Positions 1 to 8,079 of a stretch of DNA of 64,000 bases are shown piece after piece. This DNA is from an uncultured Eubacteriales bacterium (GTDB taxonomy: Bacteria; Bacillota; Clostridia; Lachnospirales; Lachnospiraceae). The DNA is taken from assembly GCA_900318615.1 (NCBI GenBank), contig ONLK01000001.1:47470-111469 (forward strand), written 5' to 3'. Under the pieces are notes generated by a model. It ran no database searches, had not been told where the DNA came from, and saw only the letters and a list, made by a program, of their open reading frames with translations. The position numbers were made by a program, and so were the translations under genes. How positions within the stretch are numbered: the stretch's first letter is position 1; every line of letters starts with the position of its first letter.

Positions 1-1934
1 CTGCGGACGGCTTCATCGGAAATAAGCATGCGGTAGGCCCCCTCAAGTGACGTATTCCCAAGGTAGTGAAAACGGCTTCTCTCAACGTCCGGCAGCATGC
101 CGATCTGCACGGCATTTTCGATGTTGATCCCGCTGCCGATTCCGCCTGCAATACAGATGCTTTCAATGTCGTCCGCAGACAGATCCATCTGACGGAGCAT
201 GGTGCGGATAGCCGAAAATACAGCTCCCCGGGCACGTATAAAATTATCAATATCTACCTCGCTGAATTCGACGGCCGGTCCCGGGCGGTCCGGATCAGAA
301 AGAATATAGAAACCGATTCCATCCTCATCCCGGCGGATTCTTCGTCCGCTCCGGACAAATTTTCCACGCCGGTCAATGATGGAGCATCGGAAAAGTTCCG
401 CCGTCAGGTCGATCATTCCGGATCCGCACAAACCGGCCGGATTCGTATCACCGATGACCGTGAAAGAAGGTTCCATGGTTTGCGGGTTGATCCGCACCGT
501 ATCGACCGCTCCCTGTGCCGCTCTCATACCGCAGCTGATATCACCGCCTTCAAAGGCAGGTCCGGCGGAGCATGCGCAGCTAAGCATGAATTCCTTATTT
601 CCCAGAACAATTTCCCCGTTCGTGCCCAGATCAATAAATAAAGAAAGTTCCGGGCGGTCCCACAAACCGCTTACATAGGTCCCAACTGTAATATCTCCGC
701 CCACATAGCTTCCGATATTCGGGGAAAGGATAACCCGGGCGCCCGGGGATGAGAGAATGTTCAGATCGCCGGCCCGTATATCCTCCGCGTCAAAGAAGCT
801 GGGAACCCAGGGTTCAAGCCGGATCGGGTCCGCGTAGACACCGCAAAGCAGATGGTTCATCGTCGTGTTCGCCGCAATGCAGATACGGCTGATCCGATCC
901 GGCTCCAGACCGGCCTCTGAACACATTCTCCGGATCATCGGATTCAGGGTTTCACGGATGAGCGCATTCTGAAGGCGTTCGCTGCCGTCTTTCTCCCCGG
1001 TAGCAAGGTCCCATTCTTCTCCTTTACCGTCCTTTATTTCGTCTTCTTCCTCCCGGCAGGATTCGATGATCCGGCTGATCACATCTGCACCGTACCGAAG
1101 CTGTGCGTTGGCGGCCGCATTCTGTGCCAGAATTTCTCCGGTCTGAAGATCTGCAAGAATTCCGACAACCGTGGTCGTTCCGATGTCGAATGCAGCTCCG
1201 GCCAGCCTCTCTCTTTCCGTGCCGGCGAAGCAGGCATTATTATCCATCCTCTCTTCCCGGCCCGCTGCATTGTTCTGCCTGATATCTTTCTCCTGCACCC
1301 GCCGGTATGTTCTGTCCGGCCAGATGGAAAGGACCTGTGCCGCCCTGTTGTCCCTGTCCGTTTCAAGGACGCCGGAGACAGAAAAATCTCCCCGCCGAAG
1401 TACCCGTGCAAGACTTTTCAGTATGTAAAACGGAACACGCAGATGTTCATACCCGAATGCCTTTTTCAACTCATCGCAAAGCCGTTCAAGATCCGGCCGC
1501 GTATCCCTGTCGTAAGGCTTCGGCAATTGAAGATGAAACGGAAGCAGATCCGTATCCGGAAACACCCCGGCCAGGCGTGCATTTGACATAAAAGATGCTT
1601 TTTCCGCGTCGTTCTGACTGCCCGCAATAATCATATTCTCCCGGCTGACAAAAGATGCATCCGGGATCCGGACCGTACAATCGGAAAGCGGACGGATCCG
1701 GCAGGCCAGGCGCCAGCCTGCTTCGTATTCCTCCTTCCGGATATTTCCGCGCTGATCCTCCTCCACCTGTCCGGAAATCAGCTGTATTTTACATTTGCCG
1801 CATATACCGTGTCCCGAGCAGGGAGCATCCAGCCCGATTCCAGCCCTTCGCGCGGCATCCAGCATACTGTCGCCCGCAGATGTCCTGAATGAAAAAGCCT
1901 CACGGTCCGGTGACAGACAGGTTACTGTATACAT
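1..1934 (-). CDS. acsV: RACo-type corrinoid protein reductive activator (partial, 3' end outside window)
   Basis: Predicted ATP-dependent reactivase that re-reduces inactive Co(II) in the corrinoid/iron-sulfur protein of the Wood-Ljungdahl pathway; cytoplasmic. The frame opens at an ATG after a GGAGAGG ribosome site and runs off the left edge, showing about 644 residues, close to the usual 620-650 for the family. The N-terminus is a plant-type 2Fe-2S domain: Cys39, Cys45 and Cys48 in a CxxxxxCxxC pattern, with a fourth Cys near residue 78. A nucleotide-binding ASKHA/DUF4445 domain follows, beginning with a phosphate loop DIGTTTVV near residue 250, and later an NTTMNHL motif. It sits directly downstream of acsE, behind a terminator-like hairpin that probably lowers its expression relative to its substrate protein. 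RamA-type activators have a different iron-sulfur arrangement, so RACo is the better match. Confidence 0.88.
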   Translation of the reverse strand, partial: MYTVTCLSPDREAFSFRTSAGDSMLDAARRAGIGLDAPCSGHGICGKCKIQLISGQVEEDQRGNIRKEEYEAGWRLACRIRPLSDCTVRIPDASFVSRENMIIAGSQNDAEKASFMSNARLAGVFPDTDLLPFHLQLPKPYDRDTRPDLERLCDELKKAFGYEHLRVPFYILKSLARVLRRGDFSVSGVLETDRDNRAAQVLSIWPDRTYRRVQEKDIRQNNAAGREERMDNNACFAGTERERLAGAAFDIGTTTVVGILADLQTGEILAQNAAANAQLRYGADVISRIIESCREEEDEIKDGKGEEWDLATGEKDGSERLQNALIRETLNPMIRRMCSEAGLEPDRISRICIAANTTMNHLLCGVYADPIRLEPWVPSFFDAEDIRAGDLNILSSPGARVILSPNIGSYVGGDITVGTYVSGLWDRPELSLFIDLGTNGEIVLGNKEFMLSCACSAGPAFEGGDISCGMRAAQGAVDTVRINPQTMEPSFTVIGDTNPAGLCGSGMIDLTAELFRCSIIDRRGKFVRSGRRIRRDEDGIGFYILSDPDRPGPAVEFSEVDIDNFIRARGAVFSAIRTMLRQMDLSADDIESICIAGGIGSGINIENAVQIGMLPDVERSRFHYLGNTSLEGAYRMLISDEAVR

Positions 1935-1958
1935 CGCATTCCTCTCCAATGAAAAATC

Positions 1959-1998
1959 AAAAAGCCGGCGGTTCGGATTTGCTTTTCCGGCCGCCGGC
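1959..1998 (-). terminator. Intra-operon terminator or attenuator between acsE and the RACo gene
   Basis: An 8-bp perfect GC stem (GCCGGCGG / CCGCCGGC at 1964-1971 and 1991-1998) is followed on the minus strand by TTTTT (1963-1959). It lies 25 nt before the RACo start codon. Because the next gene belongs to the same pathway, partial termination that sets a low activator-to-corrinoid-protein ratio is likely. Confidence 0.7.
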
Positions 1999-2014
1999 AA
2001 AATATCCCTGCTGC

Positions 2015-2800
2015 TTACAGTTCCAGATAGGAATCCGCGTAAAGCGTATTCCCCAGGATGATGTCGCACGATTTGATTGTTTCCATCAGCCGTGTATTGT
2101 TTGGATTGACGATGGCGGAGGTTAACCCCTGCATCATGGCCATGGCGATCATGGAGCTGTCCATGACCGGGCGGATCGCCTTCGGCATTCCGTTGCTGCT
2201 GTTGGAAAGTCCGCCGGTTGAGTGAAGCCCCATCTCTGAAAACATATGGATGCATTCAAGCATTTCCTTCACTTTATCCTGCATTCCCTTAATGACGAGA
2301 AACATGGGATCGAACCAGATATCATCCTCACTCATTCCAAGTTCAAGGCCATGTTCAAGAAGCGTCTGACAGTAGCCCATCCGCTCATCGTTGTCCCTGG
2401 CAATTCCATCCCCGTTGCAAAGCGCGATGCAGATGGCATCGTTCGCAGCCGCCAGATCCATATAGTCCAGCCGCCCTGCAGCATCCGCCGAATTTACAAT
2501 CGGTTTTCCCCTGGAACGGTTGTATACAGAAATGCCAGCCTCAATGGCTGCCTTGTTGGAAGTGTCCAGTGATAACGGTACGTTGTCAAAATTATCCTGA
2601 AGCAGACGAACCACCCACTTCATAATCTCCGGGCCGTTGTCCTCCGCCGGACCGATATTAACATCAAGGCAGACGGCACCTGCTTTCAGCTGGGCGGAAG
2701 CCCTCTCAAGTATCGGTTCCGGATCCATTTCAGCAAAAGCTCTGTTTACGGACGATGCCGTAGCGGACAGCCGTTCTCCGATGACAATAAATTTTCCCAT
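2015..2800 (-). CDS. acsE: Methyltetrahydrofolate:corrinoid/iron-sulfur protein methyltransferase
   Basis: Transfers the methyl group of 5-methyl-THF to Co(I) of the corrinoid/iron-sulfur protein AcsCD, the last step of the Wood-Ljungdahl methyl branch. The 261-residue product is a pterin-binding TIM barrel of the usual AcsE length. The conserved N-terminus reads GKFIVIGERL, followed by CLDVNIGPAEDN and PLSLDTSN, the pterin-binding signature, then VNSADAA. The start was chosen at the second of two close ATGs (2800): this gives AGGAG a spacing of 7 nt, whereas the first ATG abuts it. It lies between acsC and the RACo gene. A related MeTr in methyl-accepting O-demethylase systems is possible in principle, but the acsCD context makes AcsE much the likelier role. 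Confidence 0.94.
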   Translation of the reverse strand: MGKFIVIGERLSATASSVNRAFAEMDPEPILERASAQLKAGAVCLDVNIGPAEDNGPEIMKWVVRLLQDNFDNVPLSLDTSNKAAIEAGISVYNRSRGKPIVNSADAAGRLDYMDLAAANDAICIALCNGDGIARDNDERMGYCQTLLEHGLELGMSEDDIWFDPMFLVIKGMQDKVKEMLECIHMFSEMGLHSTGGLSNSSNGMPKAIRPVMDSSMIAMAMMQGLTSAIVNPNNTRLMETIKSCDIILGNTLYADSYLEL

Positions 2801-2838
2801 GACCATTCTCCTGTATTCAAGCAGCCTGATTTTGGAAA

Positions 2839-4227
2839 TCAGTTGTTTTCTCTTTGCATATCCTTCAAAAATTTACCCAGCTGGATAGCTTCCCGCGGGG
2901 CCGTGAAAATTTTCCAGCCCGGTAGTTTTTTTTCAAGATCCTTCTTCAGAACCGCAACCTTTCCGGGAATGCAGAGTGTCCGGCATTTAACCTTCGGCTC
3001 AACATTTTCCTTTACAAAAGAAGCAATGCTGGAGGCGGAAAGCTTTCCGGCGGCCCAGCTGGTTAGAACCGAGTAGCCGCCGGCATCTGTGATGACCAGA
3101 TTGCACGGTACGCCGGAGCGTTCAAGTTCTCCCTCCACCAGAAAGCAGGTGAGTGCAAAATCGGTGGTTGTCAGCAGAATACTGTTTTCATCTGCGCCAT
3201 TGATCGGATAAATCCCCGGCTCTACGCGCATGGGTTTCTGCGGATCCGAAAAGATGTTCTGGCGAAGTCCATACAGCGGATTTGCCAGCGCATAGGTCAT
3301 CCGGTCTGCAATCAGGATGGAGCCATACTTGACCGTGAACAGGGAAAGCAGTGCCGCCTCAAGATGTGCATCAGCGCCGGCCAGTTTATTCACATGAACG
3401 ATTGATGGATATCCGCAGGTGCGATTGCCGTCCTTAATGGCGGCACGGCGAAACTGTACCGTCGTGGAAAAGGCGGATTGTACATCCGTATCCGGCGCGT
3501 TAAAAAGGAGGTTCCTGTTGCCCAGCTTTTCAAGCAGCGCTATGGTATCGTATAGTTCATCGTTATTTCCGCCAAAAACACCGAGCGGAATATGCGCCTG
3601 AACAGCGAGGGCATTCATTTCCGCGTAATTATTAAAATCCGCCCCGTTCAGAATGAAATTGCGGTTTCCGGTCGATAAAAGATAATCCACGGCCTTCGAT
3701 GCAAGGTCAGTGTTATGCGTAGTCAGAATCAGCACGCGGTCTTTCAGTTTTGCCGCTTTTTGTATCAGTTCAGCATACCGTTCCTGCAAATTCGTATGAC
3801 CATCACCGGCACACGCGGTGCTGTCTTCTATTTCAACCATCTCGACAAACATGCGCTCACCGATGCGCACATAGTCAACCCTCCGCATTTCCTCCAGTTT
3901 TCTGTCCGCTTCCTCCGGGCTCATGGCAGAAGAAAGGCAGACTGCATACCTTGTCGGACTTACAAAAGCCTTCTCATGGCGGAAAAGAACCGTTTCACCG
4001 CCGAGGGCATACGTTGTATCCCCGTCTCCTGCCGTAATGGTTCTCATGGCAGGCTCGGAAGATTCAGCAATTTTTGCTTTTGCCTCCTTCGTGAAATACG
4101 GGCATCTGTCAGGATGAACCGCTCCCTGCGCCACCTTCATGCAAAAAGAAAGACAGGTTGGACAGCCGCATTCCCGGCAGTTTTTCTTTGGAGACAGCTT
4201 AAAAATGTCAATACCTTTTAATGCCAA
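2839..4227 (-). CDS. acsC: Corrinoid/iron-sulfur protein large (gamma) subunit
   Basis: Large subunit of the heterodimeric methyl carrier between AcsE and acetyl-CoA synthase. The 462-residue protein begins with the 4Fe-4S domain: Cys17, Cys20, Cys25 and Cys42 give the CxxCxxxxC...C arrangement of AcsC, with extra Cys22 and Cys29 nearby. The central region is a TIM barrel, and the C-terminal part (LVITDAGGYSVLTSWAAGK region) is the cobamide-binding Rossmann-like domain. It starts with TTG at 4227, one base after the acsD stop codon, with GGAGG 8 nt upstream inside the end of acsD, so the two subunits look translationally coupled. Residues upstream of this TTG are not homologous, so an ATG start is unlikely. 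Confidence 0.95.
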   Translation of the reverse strand: MALKGIDIFKLSPKKNCRECGCPTCLSFCMKVAQGAVHPDRCPYFTKEAKAKIAESSEPAMRTITAGDGDTTYALGGETVLFRHEKAFVSPTRYAVCLSSAMSPEEADRKLEEMRRVDYVRIGERMFVEMVEIEDSTACAGDGHTNLQERYAELIQKAAKLKDRVLILTTHNTDLASKAVDYLLSTGNRNFILNGADFNNYAEMNALAVQAHIPLGVFGGNNDELYDTIALLEKLGNRNLLFNAPDTDVQSAFSTTVQFRRAAIKDGNRTCGYPSIVHVNKLAGADAHLEAALLSLFTVKYGSILIADRMTYALANPLYGLRQNIFSDPQKPMRVEPGIYPINGADENSILLTTTDFALTCFLVEGELERSGVPCNLVITDAGGYSVLTSWAAGKLSASSIASFVKENVEPKVKCRTLCIPGKVAVLKKDLEKKLPGWKIFTAPREAIQLGKFLKDMQRENN

Positions 4228-4228
4228 T

Positions 4229-5182
4229 TTACTGCCCTCCCTGTGTCAGTGCCGCTGTCATCGCGGCAATCGTCCGGACACTTTCCGGATGTTTCAAAAT
4301 AACGGCGTCGCTGCCTGCAGCCAGCACAGCAGCTGCCGTCTCTACTTCCATATCAATTCCCCGTTCTTCCTGGCTGCCCCATTCCGGCATCTCGTCCTGC
4401 GTGGCTGCCGCCTCCCGGACCGACCAGGCTTCCTGTGCCACCGGCGTAATCACTGGCATCTGCAGTGTTTTGTCCGACTGCTGCAGCGCCGCCAGGCGGA
4501 TCCGGTCAATTGTGGAAATGACATACTCAAATCCATAGCCGCAGGCCGCCGTTCCCGGCTGCATAATAATCTTATTCTCCGGAACCTCCGCCTGAAGCAG
4601 CAGGATATTCAGCTGCTTGGCAAGATTGATATCGTCGGCGGATTCCGCCCCGATATTCTGTCCGAATTCCGGCGCAGCCGTCTTTTTCACGCTTTCATAA
4701 TTTTCTTCCCGTGCGGAAAGCATGAGCGCATTTCTGCCCTTCAGAACCTGTGCGGCTTTCCGTAGAAGTCCGGCATCGATTTGCGCATTGTCGCAGCCGC
4801 TTACCGCCAGCGGAAGATCCGTAGCATCTGCGACAGCCCGGACAGTTTCCATCAGCTCATCAGCCGGCCTGTTTTTCCCATTCGGATCTGCTCCGGTCAG
4901 CGCCAGACAGATAAAGTCAACTCCCTCAAAAGAAGAAGCTTTCCTGGCCATGTCTGCTGCGCTGACGCAACCGTCATAATATTTCTGTACAACCGCCGGC
5001 TGATCGGCGACGCCGCCGTCTGTAATTTCTATTCCAGTCCTGGGACGGTTCGGTGTTTTTCCGTCAAACGTATAGAACGGCAGCGAGCTTTCACCGCCTG
5101 CTGTTACCGCCCTGTCCCCGGTTCCGACCGTCACTTCGCAAATCCGGGAGGCGGACTTTCCCGACTTTGAGATAAATGGCAT
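4229..5182 (-). CDS. acsD: Corrinoid/iron-sulfur protein small (delta) subunit
   Basis: Small subunit of the corrinoid/iron-sulfur protein; its TIM barrel packs against AcsC and helps cap the cobamide during methyl transfer. The frame is open further upstream to 5269, but the ATG at 5182 has AGGAGG 7 nt before it and avoids a long overlap with metF. This gives 317 residues, in line with family members. Family-like segments include an early GGESSLPFYTFDG and a GADPNGKNRPADE stretch typical of AcsD. The stop codon is 1 nt from the acsC start, as expected for subunits made in equal amounts. Confidence 0.94.
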   Translation of the reverse strand: MPFISKSGKSASRICEVTVGTGDRAVTAGGESSLPFYTFDGKTPNRPRTGIEITDGGVADQPAVVQKYYDGCVSAADMARKASSFEGVDFICLALTGADPNGKNRPADELMETVRAVADATDLPLAVSGCDNAQIDAGLLRKAAQVLKGRNALMLSAREENYESVKKTAAPEFGQNIGAESADDINLAKQLNILLLQAEVPENKIIMQPGTAACGYGFEYVISTIDRIRLAALQQSDKTLQMPVITPVAQEAWSVREAAATQDEMPEWGSQEERGIDMEVETAAAVLAAGSDAVILKHPESVRTIAAMTAALTQGGQ

Positions 5183-5216
5183 GAAATGTCCTCCTGCTAT
5201 TGTGCTTTCTGTGCGA

Positions 5217-6158
5217 TTACGAATGAGAACCCGGACGGGCGTATCCGCACCCGTCCAGAATTTCTGCAACTTCCTTCCAGCGGTTCAGCGCATACATGTG
5301 GAATCCGCTGATGCCCATGGTTCTGTATCTTTCCATCAGTTTAATGGTGTACTCAATACCGGCTTTCCTGAAATCATCCATTTTCTGCTGCCGCTGATCA
5401 TCCTCGAAAGGCGGGCTGGAATCAAAGGGATCCGGGAAAATCCAGTATTTGGATATCAGGCGGGCAAGATCGTGTGAAAAAACGCATCCGTTTCTGGACA
5501 AAGCCATGGTGACCGCCGATTTTATGCTAAGCAGCGGCATGATGCCGACGTCCACCGGCATGGTGACGCCTGCCCTGCGGATCGCATCCAGCCAGCGCTC
5601 AAACGCATCCGGATCCCAGCAAAGCTGTGTCATGATATAATCGGCACCGCAGTCCTGCTTCAGCTTCAGGTATCCGATGTCGCTCTGCATAGAATCATTC
5701 TCCACATGGCCTTCCGGCATGCCTGCAACGGCAATCTCGAAGCGATCCCCGTACGTGCTGCGGATAAATTCAACAAGCTGGGAGGCATACTGAAAATCTC
5801 CCAGCGTTGTTTTTTCTCCGTTCGGAAGATCGCCGCGAAGCGCAAGCACATGATCGATCCCATCGGAAAGATAATTGTTCAGCTGTTCCTTTATGGCTCC
5901 CGAACGGTTGCGGACGACAGAAAAATGGGTCATCGGCGTGATCCCTTCCCCGCGGATCATGCTGCACACTTTCCGGTTGGCGCCGATGTTGGAGCCGCCG
6001 GCGCCGTACGTTACGGAAATGTATTCCGGCCGGTATTCTTTTAAATGATCAAACACCGTCTGCAGATTTTGAAATCCCTTCTCCGTTTTCGGCGGGAATA
6101 CCTCAAACGAGAGCGTCTGCCGTTTCCGCATGACTTCACTGAATTTGATTTCTGGCAT
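5217..6158 (-). CDS. metF: 5,10-methylenetetrahydrofolate reductase
   Basis: Flavin-dependent reduction of methylene-THF to methyl-THF, supplying both the acetogenic methyl branch and methionine synthesis. The 313-residue TIM barrel has the MetF signatures: SFEVFPPKTEKG near the N-terminus (Glu of the active site), YISVTYGAGGS, LALRGDLP and DYIMTQLCWD. It begins 28 nt after the ABC ATPase gene and precedes acsD by 34 nt, so it is probably in the same transcript. No metV zinc-finger partner gene lies next to it, although many acetogen metF genes have one. This could be a stand-alone NAD(P)H enzyme, or its partner may be encoded elsewhere. Confidence 0.93.
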   Translation of the reverse strand: MPEIKFSEVMRKRQTLSFEVFPPKTEKGFQNLQTVFDHLKEYRPEYISVTYGAGGSNIGANRKVCSMIRGEGITPMTHFSVVRNRSGAIKEQLNNYLSDGIDHVLALRGDLPNGEKTTLGDFQYASQLVEFIRSTYGDRFEIAVAGMPEGHVENDSMQSDIGYLKLKQDCGADYIMTQLCWDPDAFERWLDAIRRAGVTMPVDVGIMPLLSIKSAVTMALSRNGCVFSHDLARLISKYWIFPDPFDSSPPFEDDQRQQKMDDFRKAGIEYTIKLMERYRTMGISGFHMYALNRWKEVAEILDGCGYARPGSHS

Positions 6159-6186
6159 AAAACCTCCGATTTTTCTCTGGCTTTAA

Positions 6187-6984
6187 TTAGCTGCTCAGGA
6201 TCATACGGTCATTTGCAAATTCACCGCCGGATGCCTGGCCGAATTTTTCAAGCAGATCCGAAACCTGCAGATTGTCCTTTTCCTTTCCACGGACATCGTA
6301 GATAATTTTACCCTCATTCATCATAATCAGACGATTGCCCATCCGGATGGCATCTTTCATATTGTGGGTCACCATAAGAGCCGTCAGCTTCTGCTCATTG
6401 ACTATTTTTTCGGTAAGTCCCAGAACCTTTGCGGCTGTTTTCGGATCCAGCGCAGCCGTATGCTCATCCAGAAGCAAAAGCTTCGGCTGCTTCAGACTCG
6501 CCATCAGAAGCGTCAGGGCCTGGCGCTGTCCTCCGGAGAGAAGTCCTACCTTCGTCGTCATGCGGGTTTCAAGGCCAAGTTCCAGAATTTTAAGCTCCTC
6601 ATGGTATCTTTCACGCTCATCTTTTGTAATGCCCCATCGAAGGCCTCGCTTTTCACCGCGGCGGGCGGCCAGCGCCAGGTTATCCTCGATGGACATGTTC
6701 GCCGCGGTTCCGGTCATCGGATCCTGGAAAACGCGGCCCAGGAATTTTGCGCGCCTGTACTCCGGATAGCCGGTAATGTTTTTCCCGTCAATTGTGATGG
6801 CGCCGGCGTCCACCGGCCATACTCCGGCAATAGCGTTGAGCATGGTTGACTTTCCGGCTCCGTTTCCTCCAATGATCGTACAAAAATCCCCGGTCTCAAG
6901 TTTAAGAGAAACACCTCGGAGAGCCGGCTTTTCATTAATCGTACCTTTATTGAACGTCTTAAAAATATCCGTGATTTCAAGCAT
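6187..6984 (-). CDS. ABC transporter ATP-binding protein
   Basis: Cytoplasmic ATPase of the importer encoded by this and the two preceding genes. In 265 residues it shows a Walker A GGNGAGKST (39-47), the ABC signature LSGGQRQAL, a Walker B LLLLDEHTA and a switch His in VTHNM. It resembles the ATPases paired with PF04392 binding proteins (the TrpXYZ-like group). The gene begins 3 nt after the permease stop, with GGAGG covering the end of the permease gene, and is followed 28 nt later by metF. The substrate cannot be read from the sequence. Confidence 0.9.
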   Translation of the reverse strand: MLEITDIFKTFNKGTINEKPALRGVSLKLETGDFCTIIGGNGAGKSTMLNAIAGVWPVDAGAITIDGKNITGYPEYRRAKFLGRVFQDPMTGTAANMSIEDNLALAARRGEKRGLRWGITKDERERYHEELKILELGLETRMTTKVGLLSGGQRQALTLLMASLKQPKLLLLDEHTAALDPKTAAKVLGLTEKIVNEQKLTALMVTHNMKDAIRMGNRLIMMNEGKIIYDVRGKEKDNLQVSDLLEKFGQASGGEFANDRMILSS

Positions 6985-6987
6985 GAC

Positions 6988-7947
6988 TCAGACCTCCCTG
7001 GACTTTTCGATCGTGACGGTGCCGTTTTTTGCCGCCCTTGCGTAACTGTTGCTGATCTTCGCGCGAAGGTTCGGTATGGCCAGGAAAACGGCAACAATCA
7101 ATGCTGTGAAAAGTTTCAGGTCATTGGAAGGCATCTTCAGCCACAGAACCACACCGATCACAATGTAATAGATGATGCTTCCGATCACAACAAAAACAAG
7201 ATGGCCGGCAAAGTTAAGCTTCTTCCCGAAGATAGCTTCTCCAAGGACTTCACCGATAATGATGGCAGCCAGTCCGATCACGATGGATCCGCGACCCATA
7301 TTGATATCTGAAAAGCCCTGATACTGAGACAGCAGGCCGCCCGACATGGCGACAAAGCCGTTGGAAAGTGCAAGGGTAAACACCTTGGTAATATTTGTGT
7401 TGATGCCCTGGGCGCGGGACATGGCCGGGTTGGAGCCGGTGGAGCGGATGGAACAGCCGAATTCTGTCCCGAAGAACCAGTAAAGAGCGGCAATCAAAGC
7501 GGCGATCATGATGACTCCGAATAAAATCGCGTTTGAAATATTTCTCGATGAAACCACCAGGAAGAACTTGTCAACCGACACCGGCTTGTTGGCCATGTTT
7601 CCCATAATACGCAGGTTTACAGAATACAGGGCAATCTGCGTCAGAATTCCGGACAGGATGTCCGGGATTCCGAAGGCTGTGTGAAGCAGTCCGGTAACGA
7701 GTCCTGTCAGCATGCCGGTCAGAAATGAATACAGAAGGGCCAGGGGAGCCGGAACTCCGGCAAGGATCGCCATAACCGCCACGGCACCTCCTGTGGCAAA
7801 GGATCCGTCCACGGTAAGATCTGAAAAACTGAGCAGTCTGAAAGTCATATACACCCCCATGGCCATAATGCCCCAGATAAGCCCCTGGGCTACGTTGCCA
7901 GGAAGAGCTTTCACCAATGTGGCGGGATTGAGCGCAAGTAAATTCAT
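6988..7947 (-). CDS. ABC transporter permease (BPD_transp_2-like)
   Basis: Membrane subunit of the importer. The 319-residue protein is almost entirely hydrophobic, with eight to ten predicted helices, and shows features of branched-chain amino-acid/LivH-type permeases: an early YMTFRLLSFSDLTVDGSFATGG segment and a cytoplasmic coupling region around GSNPAMSRAQGINT. It is encoded between the binding protein and the ATPase. Translation starts at an ATG preceded by CGGAGG. The gene lies downstream of a hairpin that probably reduces its expression relative to the binding protein, a common arrangement in ABC importers. Confidence 0.88.
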   Translation of the reverse strand: MNLLALNPATLVKALPGNVAQGLIWGIMAMGVYMTFRLLSFSDLTVDGSFATGGAVAVMAILAGVPAPLALLYSFLTGMLTGLVTGLLHTAFGIPDILSGILTQIALYSVNLRIMGNMANKPVSVDKFFLVVSSRNISNAILFGVIMIAALIAALYWFFGTEFGCSIRSTGSNPAMSRAQGINTNITKVFTLALSNGFVAMSGGLLSQYQGFSDINMGRGSIVIGLAAIIIGEVLGEAIFGKKLNFAGHLVFVVIGSIIYYIVIGVVLWLKMPSNDLKLFTALIVAVFLAIPNLRAKISNSYARAAKNGTVTIEKSREV

Positions 7948-8013
7948 GATTGCCTCCGGTAATAAATCAGTTTACGTGTTTTTAATCTTTTATCTTCAGA
8001 TTATATACTGCGA

Positions 8014-8047
8014 TAAAAACAGCCGCAAGCAAATTTGCGGCTGTTTT
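8014..8047 (-). terminator. Hairpin attenuator between binding protein and permease genes
   Basis: A perfect 13-bp stem (AAAACAGCCGCAA and its complement, 8016-8028 with 8035-8047) with a 6-nt loop, followed on the minus strand by a T run. It lies 33 nt after the binding-protein stop. Placed inside an importer operon, it would yield more binding protein than permease. The stem is symmetric, so a plus-strand role cannot be excluded. Confidence 0.75.
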
Positions 8048-8079
8048 GTGCTTCTTTTCTATTTTTTTCGAAATAATAG

